Below, in pieces: positions 1 through 9,961 of a stretch of 64,000 bases of DNA. Below the pieces are notes generated by a model, which was not told the origin of the DNA, ran no database searches, and was given only the letters and a program-made list of their open reading frames with translations. Numbering within the stretch: position 1 is the stretch's first letter; each line of letters opens with the position of its first letter. The DNA comes from an uncultured Microbacterium sp. (GTDB lineage Bacteria; Actinomycetota; Actinomycetes; Actinomycetales; Microbacteriaceae): positions 1 through 64,000 of the forward strand of contig CAJYJO010000014.1 in the NCBI GenBank assembly GCA_913774845.1, read 5' to 3'. Both the position numbers and the translations under genes were made by a program.

Positions 1-158
1 GCCTTTCGCGGCTCGCGGGCGTATCGCCCCCTTCCGCCCGATCCGGAGCGCACGCCGGGGCGCACCGGAAGGTGATCACAGGAAGGAGGGGATGCCCGAA
101 AACCCTGTTTCGAGCCGGTTCATGCTACCAGAGCCACCCGCGCGCTCCCACGGAGCGC

Positions 159-1574
159 TCACTTCCCGTCGAGGATGCGGCGGATCTTCTCGAGCCGCGC
201 CGACACCTCGCGTTCGGCGCCGTGGGTGGTGGGCTCGTAGTACCGCCTGCCCCGGAGCTCGTCGGGCAGGTACTGCTGCGCCACGATGCCGATCTCGCTG
301 TCGTGCGCGTACTTGTACCCCTTGCCGTGGCCCAGGCGCTTCGCCCCCGGATAGTGCGCGTCGCGCAGGTGCATCGGCACGCGTCCGAACCCTCCGGCGC
401 GCACGTCGGCGATCGCCGCGTTGATGGCGTTGTAGGCCGCGTTGGACTTGGCCGTGGTCGCGAGGTAGACCGTCGCCTCGGCGAGGGGGATGCGCCCCTC
501 GGGCATACCGATGAAGGCGACGGCGTCGGCCGCCGCGACGGCGATCTGCAGCGCCTGCGGATCGGCCATCCCGATGTCTTCCGCGGCGGAGATGACCAGG
601 CGGCGCGCGATGAAGCGGGGGTCTTCCCCCGCCTCGATCATCCGCGCGAGGTAGTGGATCGCGGCATCCGGATCAGAGCCCCGCACCGACTTGATGAAGG
701 CGCTGATGACGTCGTAGTGCTCGTCTCCCTGCCGGTCGTAGCGCAGGAGGGCACGATCGACGGCCTGAGCGATGTGGTCGGCCGTGATGACGGGCAGGTC
801 GTCGCAGGCGCCCGTGAAGGGCCCCGGATCGTCGTCATCGTCGTCATCGTCGCCGTCGTCGCCGTCGTCGCGTGCGGGAGGGGCGACGCCCGCGTCGTCA
901 CCCGCGACCGAGGCCGCGGCCTCGAGGGCGGTGAGCGCCCGACGCGCGTCGCCCGAGGCGAGGCGCACGAGTGCGGCCCGCGCCTCGTCGTCGAGCACCA
1001 CACGTCCGTCGAGACCGCGAGGATCGGAGACGGCGCGATCGACCAGGGCACCGAGATCGTCGTCGCCGAGCGGACGCAGCGTCAGCAGCAGCGATCGCGA
1101 CAGCAGCGGCGAGATGACCGAGAACGAGGGATTCTCGGTGGTCGCGGCGATGAGCACGACCCAGCCGTTCTCGACACCGGGCAGCAGGGCGTCTTGCTGG
1201 GCCTTGGTGAAGCGGTGGATCTCGTCGAGGAAGAGGATGGTCGACTGGCCGTACAGATCGCGCTGGGTCAGAGCGTCTTGCATGACCTCGCGCACGTCTT
1301 TGACGCCCGCGGTGATCGCCGACAACTCGACGAACCGCCGGCCCGACGACCGCGCGATCGCCTGCGCCAGCGTGGTCTTTCCGGTGCCGGGAGGCCCCCA
1401 CAGGATGACCGAAACGGCCGAGCCGGATGCCGAGGAGTCGGTCGTCGCGAGAGTGACCAGCGGCGACCCCGGACGCAGGAGATGCCCCTGACCGGCGACC
1501 TCGTCGAGGCTGACCGGCCGCATGCGCACGGCGAGCGGCGTCTGGCCCTGGAAGAGAGCGGAGGAGGGGGTCAC
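159..1574 (-). CDS. rarA: Replication-associated recombination protein A (RarA/MgsA-type AAA+ ATPase)
   Basis: A clamp-loader-like AAA+ ATPase that acts at stalled or blocked replication forks. The 471-residue product carries a Walker A motif [12 protein letters not shown] near residue 60, a Walker [10 protein letters not shown] near 115, and the C-terminal family motif [18 protein letters not shown]. Length is slightly above the usual 430-450 because of an acidic insert ([16 protein letters not shown], about residues 235-250) encoded by a GTC/ATC-rich simple repeat at 830-880 on the plus strand. The insert lies between the AAA+ core and the helical domain and is probably a flexible loop. It is transcribed away from the divergent gene at 1681. 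Family assignment is secure. Confidence 0.95.
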   Translation of the reverse strand: MTPSSALFQGQTPLAVRMRPVSLDEVAGQGHLLRPGSPLVTLATTDSSASGSAVSVILWGPPGTGKTTLAQAIARSSGRRFVELSAITAGVKDVREVMQDALTQRDLYGQSTILFLDEIHRFTKAQQDALLPGVENGWVVLIAATTENPSFSVISPLLSRSLLLTLRPLGDDDLGALVDRAVSDPRGLDGRVVLDDEARAALVRLASGDARRALTALEAAASVAGDDAGVAPPARDDGDDGDDDDDDDDPGPFTGACDDLPVITADHIAQAVDRALLRYDRQGDEHYDVISAFIKSVRGSDPDAAIHYLARMIEAGEDPRFIARRLVISAAEDIGMADPQALQIAVAAADAVAFIGMPEGRIPLAEATVYLATTAKSNAAYNAINAAIADVRAGGFGRVPMHLRDAHYPGAKRLGHGKGYKYAHDSEIGIVAQQYLPDELRGRRYYEPTTHGAEREVSARLEKIRRILDGK

Positions 1575-1680
1575 CCTCCCAGGCTAATCGCGACCTCGGA
1601 CACCGGAGCGGAGCGGTCCGGACGCTCCGGCCCGGTCTTTGTAGGATCGGAAGGCCCGGAGTCGGGCGGAGGAGGTCGAT

Positions 1681-1977
1681 GTGGCGACGCGCGGGAAAGA
1701 CCGGCAGACGCGGGAGCAGCGCGAGCGGGCGCGCGCGTATCAGGCGCGCGTCGAGCTACACGAACGGCAGGGCCGTCGCCGCACGCGCGACAACGTGATC
1801 GGTCTGGTCGTGGGACTCCTCGTGATCGCCGGCGCGATCGGCGCGCAGACGGCGTACTTCGCCGCCGGCCCCGGGGCGCCCGAGCCGGCCCCCTCATCGA
1901 GCGCCACCCCGGCGGCCCCCGCGACCGACGAGCCCGGCACACCGGCGCCGCTCCCCACGGAGACGACCGCACCCTGA
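1681..1977 (+). CDS. Small membrane-anchored hypothetical protein
   Basis: A 98-residue protein with a basic, Arg-rich N-terminus (about 1-38), one hydrophobic segment (about residues 40-63, VIGLVVGLLVIAGAIGAQTA) and a Pro/Ala/Thr-rich tail. This looks like a single-pass membrane protein with a charged cytoplasmic start and a low-complexity outside tail. The GTG start is preceded by a clear GGAGGAGG ribosome binding site at 1669-1676. It lies between divergent rarA and the co-oriented DUF349 gene. The function is unknown. Confidence 0.7.
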   Translation: MATRGKDRQTREQRERARAYQARVELHERQGRRRTRDNVIGLVVGLLVIAGAIGAQTAYFAAGPGAPEPAPSSSATPAAPATDEPGTPAPLPTETTAP

Positions 1978-2058
1978 TCCTGCGTCGGCGGGGCCGCTCG
2001 TACTAGGCTCGGAGAGTCCTTCTCCCCCAGGCGGTTCTGCCGCAATGAGGTGCTATCC

Positions 2059-3708
2059 GTGTCTTCCGCTCCCACTCCCGAGACCTCCGATCCGCGCGAC
2101 GACGCGAACGACGTCGAGGTCCCCGTTCCCTCCGCCGACGAGGCCACGACCGACGACACCGCGACGGCCGACGTCGCGGAGCCTGTCGAGACGACGACCG
2201 AGGTCGAGACGTCCGACGCGGCCGCCGCCGACGAGACCCCGGATGCCGCCGCCTCGGCCGACGAGCCGACGGACGCCGCCGCCCCCGGCGATGTCGACGA
2301 GCAGCCCGCCGCTACGGAAGACGTTGCGGCCGCAGAGGCCGAGGATGCGGCTCCCGCCGCCGCCGGCGACGGGGCCAGCACGGAGGAGCCCGGCGCTGCG
2401 GCGCCCGCCCCGGCCACCCCCGCGGCCCGTCCGGGGCCCCGTCTCCCCGGCCCTCCCCCGGGAGCCACGGCCTCGAAGACCGTCACCGAGCCCTGGGGCC
2501 GCGTCGACGACGACGGCACCGTGTCGGTGCGCGAAGCCGACGGCTGGCGCGTGGTGGGCCAGTACCCCGACGGCACCCCCGCCGAGGCGCTCGCCTACTT
2601 CCAGCGCAAGTTCTCCGACCTCGCCGGCGAGGTCATCCTGGTCGAGACCCGTCACCGCCGCGGAGGCGCATCGGCATCCGATCTGCGATCGACCGCTCAG
2701 ACGCTGCGCGGCAAGATCGACGGCGCCGCCGCGGTCGGCGATCTCGCCGCCCTGCTCGCCCGGATCGACGTGCTGCTGGCCGAGCTCGCCGAGGCGAGCC
2801 AGACCGAGGCCATCGCGGCCAAGCAGGCGAGCGAAGAAGCCGTGCGCGAGCGCACCGCGATCGTCGAAGAGGCCGAGGCCCTCGCGGCTCGCGACCCGCA
2901 GTCGGTCCAGTGGAAGCAGATGACCGCCGACATGGCCGCGCTCTTCGACCGCTGGCAGGCTCACCAGCAGAACGGTCCGCGTCTGTCCAAGTCCACCGCT
3001 CAGCAGCTGTGGCGACGCTTCCGCGACGCCCGCGCGACGGTCGACCGGCACCGCCGCGAGTTCTTCTCCTCGCTCGACGAGACGCACAAGGCGGCCCGTG
3101 AGACCAAGACCCGCCTCGTCGAGCGCGCCGAGGCGCTCGCACCGCGCGGCGAGGACGGGATCGGCGCCTACCGCGATCTGCTCGACGCGTGGAAGGCGTC
3201 GGGCCGCGCCGGCCGCAAGGTCGACGACGCGCTGTGGGCCCGGTTCAAGGCCGCCGGCGACGCCCTCTACGGCGCACGCGTCGAGCGCGAGGCCGCCGAG
3301 AACGAGGCGTCGAAAGAGAAGATCGAGCAGAAGCGCGCTCTTCTCGAGGAGGCCGCTCCGATCGTCGACGAGAAGAACCTCGCGACCGCCCGTCAGAAGC
3401 TCACCGCCATCCAGCGGCAGTGGGACGAGATCGGCCGCATCTTCCCGCGCGACAAGGAGCGTGCGCTCGACGACGAGCTCCGCAAGATCGAGCAGAGCGT
3501 GCGCACCCGCGAGGACGCCGACTGGAAGCGCAACGACCCGGAGCAGAAGGCGCGCGCCAACGACATGACGCGCCAGCTCACCGACGCCATCGAGAAGCTC
3601 GAGGCCGAGGTGTCGGAGGCGAACGCCCGCGGCGACAAGCGCGCCGCGGCCCAGGCGTCCGAGGCTCTCGAGGCGCGTCGCACGTGGCTGCGCGCCCTCG
3701 GCGGCTGA
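2059..3708 (+). CDS. DUF349-domain protein
   Basis: About 549 residues. The first ~135 residues are a disordered acidic Ala/Asp/Glu/Thr/Pro-rich region. A short segment follows (PWGRVDDDGTVSVREADGWR, about 145-165), and then a long helical charged region with DUF349 repeats such as RLSKSTAQQLWRRFRDA and KVDDALWARFKAAGD. DUF349 proteins are helical and of uncertain role; some are linked to RNA or ribosome biology. I chose the GTG at 2059 because TGAGG at 2046-2050 is well spaced for it; the GTG at 2050 overlaps that site. The opposite-strand open frame here is a composition shadow. Confidence 0.85.
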   Translation: MSSAPTPETSDPRDDANDVEVPVPSADEATTDDTATADVAEPVETTTEVETSDAAAADETPDAAASADEPTDAAAPGDVDEQPAATEDVAAAEAEDAAPAAAGDGASTEEPGAAAPAPATPAARPGPRLPGPPPGATASKTVTEPWGRVDDDGTVSVREADGWRVVGQYPDGTPAEALAYFQRKFSDLAGEVILVETRHRRGGASASDLRSTAQTLRGKIDGAAAVGDLAALLARIDVLLAELAEASQTEAIAAKQASEEAVRERTAIVEEAEALAARDPQSVQWKQMTADMAALFDRWQAHQQNGPRLSKSTAQQLWRRFRDARATVDRHRREFFSSLDETHKAARETKTRLVERAEALAPRGEDGIGAYRDLLDAWKASGRAGRKVDDALWARFKAAGDALYGARVEREAAENEASKEKIEQKRALLEEAAPIVDEKNLATARQKLTAIQRQWDEIGRIFPRDKERALDDELRKIEQSVRTREDADWKRNDPEQKARANDMTRQLTDAIEKLEAEVSEANARGDKRAAAQASEALEARRTWLRALGG

Positions 3709-3772
3709 GCGGGTTCTCCACAGCAGCGACGTTTCGACGTTCCGGGCGACACCATCCCGCCACACTGGCGGG

Positions 3773-4345
3773 ATGGTGTCGCCCTTCCTCTTCTTCGCCG
3801 ACGAGCGCCTCTCCCTCGCCGAGCTCTCGGCCGCGTGCCTCGACGGCATCCTCGTTCCGCTCGGCGAGGGGTTCATGCCCGCCGACGCGGCCGAGACGGC
3901 GTGGATGCGGGGGCGCAGCCTCGCGCCCCTGCTCGGCGAGCGATGGGCCGCGGTGCGCGCGAGCGCGGCATGGGTCCACGGCGCCGTGAGCGTCGAGCCC
4001 ACGCGCCATCATGTGCAGCGGGTGAGCCCCACGCGCCAGCGCGCGCTCAGCGACGCGCGGACGGTCTACCACGACGTGCGGCTCCCGCTCGGCGACACCG
4101 TGGTCGTCGGCGGCGTCCCCGTGAGCACGCCCGCTCGCGCCCTCGTCGATCTCGCGCGTGCCGACTCCGAGGAGGAACGCCGGATCGCCCGGCGGTGGGC
4201 CGTCGACGACCGAGGCGCGCGCCGAGCCGCCGTGACGTGGCTCGAGCGGCATCCACGATTCCCCTACGGGCGGCGCGCGGCCGAACTCCTGTCCGCCGTC
4301 GACACGGAACGCACGGTCGGCCTGGAAAGTCTCAGGACGATGTGA
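3773..4345 (+). CDS. AbiEi-type antitoxin-like protein
   Basis: A 190-residue protein resembling the many actinobacterial proteins labelled type IV toxin-antitoxin AbiEi family. The visible pattern is an N-terminal helical part, a central segment with ...AAWVHGAVSV and TPARALVDLAR, and a C-terminal helical part (SEEERRIARRWAVDD). In that group the ARALVDLAR-like stretch is typical. No AbiEii-like nucleotidyltransferase partner lies next to it, so a working toxin-antitoxin pair is not supported. Its 3' end overlaps the end of convergent rel by 14 bases. The assignment rests on pattern recognition only. Confidence 0.5.
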   Translation: MVSPFLFFADERLSLAELSAACLDGILVPLGEGFMPADAAETAWMRGRSLAPLLGERWAAVRASAAWVHGAVSVEPTRHHVQRVSPTRQRALSDARTVYHDVRLPLGDTVVVGGVPVSTPARALVDLARADSEEERRIARRWAVDDRGARRAAVTWLERHPRFPYGRRAAELLSAVDTERTVGLESLRTM

Positions 4346-6581
4346 CGCGGTACACGTCGTACACCGCGTCGATGCGGCGCACCGCGTTGAGCACGCGGTC
4401 GAGGTGAACGGTGTCGCCCATCTCGAAGACGAACTTGCTCAGGGCGAGCCGGTCGTTCGTCGTCGACACCGTCGCCGAGAGGATGTTCACGTGGTGCTCG
4501 CTGAGCACCCGCGTCACATCGCTCAGCAGCCCCGACCGATCGAGCGCCTCGACCTGGATCTGGACCAGGAAGACGCTCTTCGTGGTCGGCGCCCACTCCA
4601 CGTCGATCAGACGGTCGGGCTCTTCTTTCAGGGCCTTCACGTTGGTGCAGTCGCCGCGGTGCACCGAGACCCCGCTGCCGCGCGTGACGAACCCGACGAT
4701 CTCGTCGCCCGGAACGGGCGTGCAGCACTTGGCGAGCTTGACCAGGATGTCGGGGGCACCGCGTACGAGCACGCCCGAGTCGCCGCCGCGCGGAGCACGG
4801 CTGCGGCCGACGGGGATGTCGATGGGCCCCGTGTTGGTCTCTTCGACGTTGACGAGCGCGGTGACCTTCTCGATGACCGACTGGGTCGAGACGTGCCCCT
4901 CGCCGACCGCCGCATAGAGCGCGGAGACGTCTTCGTAGTGGAACAGACGCGCGACTTCGGTGAACGAGTCCTGGTTCATCAGGCGCTGCAGCGGCAGGTT
5001 CTGCCGACGCATGGCACGCGCGATCGAATCCTTGCCCTGCTCGATGGCCTCTTCGCGTCGCTCCTTGGTGAACCACCCGCGGATCTTGTTGCGCGCGCGC
5101 GTGCTCTTGACGAACCCGAGCCAGTCCTGGCTGGGACCGGCGTCGGGGTTCTTCGAGGTGAAGACCTCGACGACGTCGCCGCTCTGCAGGGTCGACTCGA
5201 GCGGTACCAGGCGGCCGTTGACCTTCGCCCCCATGGTGCGATGGCCGATCTCGGTGTGCACCGCGTACGCGAAGTCGACCGGTGTCGCACCGGTGGGGAG
5301 GCCGATCACGCGCCCCTTGGGCGTGAAGACGTAGACCTCTTTGGCGCCGATCTCGAAGCGCAGCGAATCGAGGAACTCGCCTGGGTCGGCGGTCTCGGCC
5401 TGCCAGTCCGAGATGTGGGCGATCCACGCCATGTCGGCGTCGACGGCCTTGGCATCCGCCTTGCCGCCCGCCATGCGCTCCTTGTACTTCCAGTGCGCGG
5501 CGACGCCGAACTCCGCCTGCTGGTGCATCTCGTTCGTGCGGATCTGGATCTCGACCGTGCGACCGCCGGGCCCGATCACCGTGGTGTGCAGCGACTGGTA
5601 GAGGTTGAACTTCGGCGTGGCGATGTAGTCCTTGAAGCGCCCGGGCAGCGGGGTCCACCGGGCGTGGATCGCGCCCAGCACCGCGTAGCAGTCGCGGACC
5701 GTGCCGACGAGGATGCGGATGCCGATCAGGTCGTAGATGTCGTCGAACTCGCGGCCCCGCACGACCATCTTCTGGTACACCGAGTACAACTGCTTCGGCC
5801 GACCCATGACGCGACCGCGGACCCGCAGCTCACGCAGGTCGGCGTCGACGGCGTCGATGACGTTCTGCACGTACTGCTCGCGCTGCGGTGTGCGCTGCTT
5901 GACCAGGCTGTCGATCTCGGCGTAGAGCTTGGGGTACATGACCGCGAACGAGAGGTCTTCGAGCTCGCTCTTGATGGCCTGGATGCCGAGGCGGTGCGCC
6001 AGCGGCGCGTAGATCTCAAGGGTCTCGGTGGCCTTCTTGGCCGCCTTGTGCGGAGGGACGAAGCCCCAGGTGCGCGCATTGTGCAGACGGTCCGCGAGCT
6101 TGATGAGCAGCACGCGGATGTCTTTCGACATCGCCACGATCATCTTGCGCACGGTCTCGGCCTGCGCGCTGTCGCCGTACTTGACCTTGTCGAGCTTGGT
6201 CACGCCGTCGACGAGCATTGCGACCTCGTCGCCGAAGTCGGCGGCGAGCTCGTCGAGCGGGTACCCGGTGTCTTCGACGGTGTCGTGCAGCAGGGCTGCG
6301 GCGATGGCCTTCGGCCCGAGACCGAGCTCGGCGAGGATCTGCGCGACGGCGAGAGGGTGCGTGATGTAGGGCTCGCCGCTCTGGCGCTTCTGCCCGTCGT
6401 GCGCCTTGTCGGCGACGGCGTACGCGCGCTCGATGATCGCGAGGTCGCCCTTGGGATGGTGCGTGCGCACCGTGCGCAGCAGCTTGTCGACGTCGTCACG
6501 ACGAGCGGCACGCGAGAAGATGCGCGGAACGAGGCGGCGCAGGGAGGACGGCGGCGGCGCGGAGGACGCGGTCTCGGTCAC
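4332..6581 (-). CDS. rel: Bifunctional (p)ppGpp synthetase/hydrolase (Rel)
   Basis: The single long RSH enzyme of actinobacteria, which makes and degrades the stringent-response alarmone (p)ppGpp. Visible in order are an HD hydrolase domain (ALLHDTVEDTGY), a synthetase domain ending in VEIQIRTNEMHQQAEFGVAA, a TGS domain (VYVFTPKGRVIGLPTGATPV, about 400), a ZBD/CC region (KLAKCCTPVPGDEIVGFVTR) and a C-terminal ACT domain. Both catalytic domains look intact, so it is bifunctional. The GTG at 6581 is preferred over 6587 because the GAGGAGG site needs that spacing; the product is then 749 residues. It is convergent with the AbiEi-like gene. Confidence 0.96.
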   Translation of the reverse strand: MTETASSAPPPSSLRRLVPRIFSRAARRDDVDKLLRTVRTHHPKGDLAIIERAYAVADKAHDGQKRQSGEPYITHPLAVAQILAELGLGPKAIAAALLHDTVEDTGYPLDELAADFGDEVAMLVDGVTKLDKVKYGDSAQAETVRKMIVAMSKDIRVLLIKLADRLHNARTWGFVPPHKAAKKATETLEIYAPLAHRLGIQAIKSELEDLSFAVMYPKLYAEIDSLVKQRTPQREQYVQNVIDAVDADLRELRVRGRVMGRPKQLYSVYQKMVVRGREFDDIYDLIGIRILVGTVRDCYAVLGAIHARWTPLPGRFKDYIATPKFNLYQSLHTTVIGPGGRTVEIQIRTNEMHQQAEFGVAAHWKYKERMAGGKADAKAVDADMAWIAHISDWQAETADPGEFLDSLRFEIGAKEVYVFTPKGRVIGLPTGATPVDFAYAVHTEIGHRTMGAKVNGRLVPLESTLQSGDVVEVFTSKNPDAGPSQDWLGFVKSTRARNKIRGWFTKERREEAIEQGKDSIARAMRRQNLPLQRLMNQDSFTEVARLFHYEDVSALYAAVGEGHVSTQSVIEKVTALVNVEETNTGPIDIPVGRSRAPRGGDSGVLVRGAPDILVKLAKCCTPVPGDEIVGFVTRGSGVSVHRGDCTNVKALKEEPDRLIDVEWAPTTKSVFLVQIQVEALDRSGLLSDVTRVLSEHHVNILSATVSTTNDRLALSKFVFEMGDTVHLDRVLNAVRRIDAVYDVYRVTSS

Positions 6582-6676
6582 GGCCACCTCCTCACGGTCA
6601 GTCGGTCAATCCTACGCCCCGGAGGGCGCACCCCCGCCCGTCGGGGCGAGGGTGCGTGGGGGCCGGGCCCCGGCGC

Positions 6677-7663
6677 TCAGGCCGGGACGCCCGCCTTCTC
6701 ACGAGCCGCACGCACGCGCTCGTCACGGGTCGCCACCGGCTTCTCCTTCTCGCGCAGGAGCGCGTAGAGCGGAACGGAGACGAATAGCGTCGAGTACGCC
6801 GCGACGATCGTGCCGACGAAGATCGACAGCGAGATGTCGCTCAGCGTGCGCGCCCCGAGGGGCACTCCGATGAAGAGGATCGCACCGACGGGGAGGATCG
6901 CCACCACCGTGGTGTTGATCGAGCGGATCAGCGTCTGGTTGGCGGCGAGGTTGACCGACTCCGCGAACGTGCGGCCGGAGATCTCCCCGTCTTCCCGGGT
7001 GTTCTCCCTGACCTTGTCGAACACGACGGTGGTGTCGTACAACGCGTACGACAGGATCGTCAGGAAGCCGATGACGGCGGCCGGCGAGATCTCGAAACCG
7101 AACAGCGCGTAGATCCCGATCGTGATGACGAGCACGTCGACCAGACCGACGATCGCCGCGACCGACATCTTCCAGGTGCGGAAGTACAGGGCGAGGATGA
7201 GGAACGTCAGTGCGAGGAAGATCGACAGACCCCACAGCGACTGACGGGTGACGTCGTTGCCCCAGGTCGGGCCGATGAACGAGTTCGTGACCTCGGCCGC
7301 CGGCACGTCGTACGCCGAGGCGAGCGCCGCCGAGACGGCCTGCGTCTGGTCGTTGTCGAGCTGGTCGGTCTGCACGCGCACGGCCTGGTCGCTGATCGTG
7401 GTCACGCGCGTGGTGGCGGTGGGCACGACCGAGGTGACGGCGCCGGTCGCGAGGGCCTGATCGAAGGATGCCGGGTTCGACACGGTGAACTGCGATCCGC
7501 CGGTGAACTCGATCGAGAACTGGATCGGGCGGAACAGCGGAACGAGGGCCGCACCGATGACGAGGACCGCCGCGATGATGAACCACAGGCGACGACGCTG
7601 CACGAACGGGAAGGAGGTCTTCCCCGAGTAGAGGTCGTTACCGAGTTGCGACATGGAGCGCAT
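6677..7663 (-). CDS. secF: Protein translocase subunit SecF
   Basis: SecF works with SecD to use the proton gradient to complete SecYEG-dependent export. The 328 residues contain TM1 (about 25-45), a short extracytoplasmic domain opening with IEFTGGSQF, and a block of five TM segments including the conserved region GLVDVLVITIGIYALFGFEI and RSINTT. The ATG at 7663 overlaps the secD stop as ATGA, which suggests translational coupling. An ATG at 7654 is an alternative start. The C-terminal tail is basic. Confidence 0.95.
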   Translation of the reverse strand: MRSMSQLGNDLYSGKTSFPFVQRRRLWFIIAAVLVIGAALVPLFRPIQFSIEFTGGSQFTVSNPASFDQALATGAVTSVVPTATTRVTTISDQAVRVQTDQLDNDQTQAVSAALASAYDVPAAEVTNSFIGPTWGNDVTRQSLWGLSIFLALTFLILALYFRTWKMSVAAIVGLVDVLVITIGIYALFGFEISPAAVIGFLTILSYALYDTTVVFDKVRENTREDGEISGRTFAESVNLAANQTLIRSINTTVVAILPVGAILFIGVPLGARTLSDISLSIFVGTIVAAYSTLFVSVPLYALLREKEKPVATRDERVRAAREKAGVPA

Positions 7664-9372
7664 CAGTCGTCTCCCCCCTTCGTGGAGCGGCTATCGCCAC
7701 GCGTGGCGGCGGCGAGCTCGGCCTGCTTGCGTTCGGCGATCGTCTGGCGGCGTTCCGCCTCGCCTCGCGAGCGCTTCGCGCGACCGCTGGCGGCGACCGG
7801 CGCACGGAACTGCGCGCGCCCGCGGTAGACGGCGCCGAGGGCGTTCGGATCCATGCCGGACAGCGGGTGACCCGATCCGAAGAAGCGGGTGCGCGCAAGC
7901 AGCTGCATCACCGGGTGGGTGAACAGGATGAAGATCAGGATGTCGATCGCGGTCGTCAGGCCGAGGGTGAACGCGAAGCCCTTCACGGTGGCATCCGCGA
8001 GGATGTACAGCACGACGGCGGCGAGGATGTTGATCGACTTCGAGATGTAGATCGTGCGCTTGGCACGCGACCAGCCGTCCTCGACCGCGGCCGTGATCGA
8101 CTTGCCGTCGCGCAGCTCGTCTCGGATGCGTTCGAAGTAGACGATGAACGAGTCGGCCGTGAAGCCGATGGTCACGATCAGACCCGCGACGCCGGCGAGG
8201 GACAGGCGGAACCCTGCGCGCCACGCGAGGATGCACAGCGCCACGTAGGTCAGCACGGCCATCACCGCGAGAGAGGCGATGATCACCGTTCCCAGGGCGC
8301 GGTAGACGACGAGCGAGTAGATCGCCACGAGTCCCAGACCGATGAGACCGGCGATGAAGCCGACCTGCAGCTGCTGCGAACCCAAGGTGGCCGACACGGT
8401 GTCGGAGCTGACGACCTGGAAGCTCAGCGGCAGCGCGCCGTACTTCAGCTGGTCGGCGAGGGCCTTGGAGGACTCCTGCGTGAAGTTGCCCGTGATGCTG
8501 GGGCGACCGTCGAGGATGATGCCCTGCATGGTGGGCGCCGACAGCACCTCGCCGTCGAGGACGAAGGCGAACTGGTTGAGCGGGGCCTGCTTGCCGAACA
8601 GACGCTGGCTGACCTCGCCGAACTTCTGCGTGCCCTGGTCGTTGAAGACGAGGTTCACGGCCCAGCGACCGGTGTTCTGCTCCTGGCCGTTCGTGGCGTC
8701 CGCCACGTCGTTGCCGTCGAGCTCGACCGGGCCGAGGATGTACTTCGCGCCGTCCTGCAGACCGCACGTGATCATCGGCTGGTCGACCGGGGCCTGCGCC
8801 GGGTTGCTCGGCGGGTTGGCGCAGTCGTACGCGAGGAACTGCGCCTGCAACGCGGGCGTGATCTGCGCGGGATCGCTCGCGTCGGTCGGAGACGCGGTGG
8901 GCGTCGCGGGCAGGTTGGGGTCGGGGGTCGGGTACGGCGTGGTGTTGCCGTCCTCGCCGACGAAGGTCGTCGCCGGCGATCCCGTGAACAGCACCGGCCG
9001 CAGCTGCAGCTGCGCGGAGCTCTGGATGCGCTGGCGCGTGGCGTCGTCCGCCTGACCGGGGATCTGAACGACGATGTTCTGGCCGCCCTCGGTGGCCACG
9101 TCGGCCTCACCGACGCCCGAGGCGTCGACACGCTGGCGGATGATCGTCACGGCCTGCTGCAGCTGCTCGCTGCTGGGGGCCGCGCCGTCGGTGGTCTGGG
9201 CTTGCAGGATGATCTGAGTGCCGCCCTGGAGATCGAGGGCGAGCTCAGGGCTCCAGGAACTGGCATTGAAGGCGTACACGCCCAGCGCGTTGATGCCGAA
9301 GAGCACGCCGGTGATGGCAAGCAATCCGGTCAAGACGCGCCAGGCGTGACGGACGGGTTTCGAGGGCGCCAC
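7663..9372 (-). CDS. secD: Protein translocase subunit SecD
   Basis: Large partner of SecF in the SecDF(YajC) complex. The 569-residue protein has TM1 (about 10-32), the signature ELALDLQGGTQIILQ, a long extracytoplasmic P1 domain with a Pro/Thr-rich loop (TTPYPTPDPNLPATPTASPT) typical of actinobacterial SecD, then the membrane block starting near 350 and the motif AGLIVTIGFTADSFIVYFER. The C-terminal cytoplasmic tail is basic. It starts with GTG, lies 50 bases after yajC and overlaps secF by four bases, so yajC-secD-secF form an operon. Confidence 0.96.
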   Translation of the reverse strand: MAPSKPVRHAWRVLTGLLAITGVLFGINALGVYAFNASSWSPELALDLQGGTQIILQAQTTDGAAPSSEQLQQAVTIIRQRVDASGVGEADVATEGGQNIVVQIPGQADDATRQRIQSSAQLQLRPVLFTGSPATTFVGEDGNTTPYPTPDPNLPATPTASPTDASDPAQITPALQAQFLAYDCANPPSNPAQAPVDQPMITCGLQDGAKYILGPVELDGNDVADATNGQEQNTGRWAVNLVFNDQGTQKFGEVSQRLFGKQAPLNQFAFVLDGEVLSAPTMQGIILDGRPSITGNFTQESSKALADQLKYGALPLSFQVVSSDTVSATLGSQQLQVGFIAGLIGLGLVAIYSLVVYRALGTVIIASLAVMAVLTYVALCILAWRAGFRLSLAGVAGLIVTIGFTADSFIVYFERIRDELRDGKSITAAVEDGWSRAKRTIYISKSINILAAVVLYILADATVKGFAFTLGLTTAIDILIFILFTHPVMQLLARTRFFGSGHPLSGMDPNALGAVYRGRAQFRAPVAASGRAKRSRGEAERRQTIAERKQAELAAATRGDSRSTKGGDD

Positions 9373-9422
9373 GGAGTCGGCTTTCTGTGCGGCGGTGAAC
9401 GGAAAAGGGTCGTACGGTGACG

Positions 9423-9881
9423 TCAGGCCTGGGGACGGTCCTTGTCGGTGGGCTCGACGTCGGTGGGGTGCGAACGGGTGGAGCGCTTATCGTCGCTGAT
9501 CGAGGTGATGTCGCCGTCGGCCACGCCGGCGACGTACTCGGCCTCGGTCTCTTCGGCTTCGATGAACTCGTCCTCGGTGACCGCACCCTGAGCGGGGTCG
9601 ACGATACGGAGGACGGCCTGGCTGTGCACCTTGATGACCACGCCCGGCGCGATCTCGACGAGAGCGGGCTTGTCGAGGTCTTCACCGTCGTAGTCGACGA
9701 TCGTGCCATAGAGGCCGCCCTGCAGGAGCACCTCGGCACCGGGGACGGTCTCGCGAGCCTTCTTCTCGAGCTCGGCCTTCTGCTTCTGCATCCGACGGCG
9801 CGAGCTGTAGAACATGAAGACCAGCAGACCGATGAGCAGGATGATGAGGCCGTAATCGGCGAAGAACCGGGCGATATCCAT
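9423..9881 (-). CDS. yajC: Preprotein translocase subunit YajC
   Basis: Single-span accessory protein of SecDF. The 152-residue product has an N-terminal membrane helix (YGLIILLIGLLVFMFYSSRR) followed by the family's small cytoplasmic domain, in which the pattern GAEVLLQGGLYGTIVDYDGE and VEIAPGVVIKVHSQAV fits YajC. An acidic tail of about 50 residues extends beyond the usual ~100-residue family length, as is common in actinobacteria. It is the first gene of the sec set, directly downstream of ruvB. Confidence 0.93.
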   Translation of the reverse strand: MDIARFFADYGLIILLIGLLVFMFYSSRRRMQKQKAELEKKARETVPGAEVLLQGGLYGTIVDYDGEDLDKPALVEIAPGVVIKVHSQAVLRIVDPAQGAVTEDEFIEAEETEAEYVAGVADGDITSISDDKRSTRSHPTDVEPTDKDRPQA

Positions 9882-9961
9882 CGAGGCGGTGCACCTTTCG
9901 AATCAGGCGCGCCGTGCGGCACTGCCTAGCGGGGGTCGGGGAATCCCTCGCCGAGTATAGG

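Noticed and set aside
72-2006. A 644-codon plus-strand frame opposite rarA
   Set aside because: It is antisense to a conserved gene, very rich in Arg, Gly and Val, and has no family motif. In high-GC DNA such frames are common shadows.
3773-4345. Complete type IV toxin-antitoxin pair
   Set aside because: No AbiEii-like toxin gene lies beside it; neighbours are DUF349 and rel.
4404-6767. A 787-codon plus-strand frame opposite rel
   Set aside because: It covers the rel gene on the other strand and reads as low-complexity His/Asp/Arg-rich text. rel is certain here.
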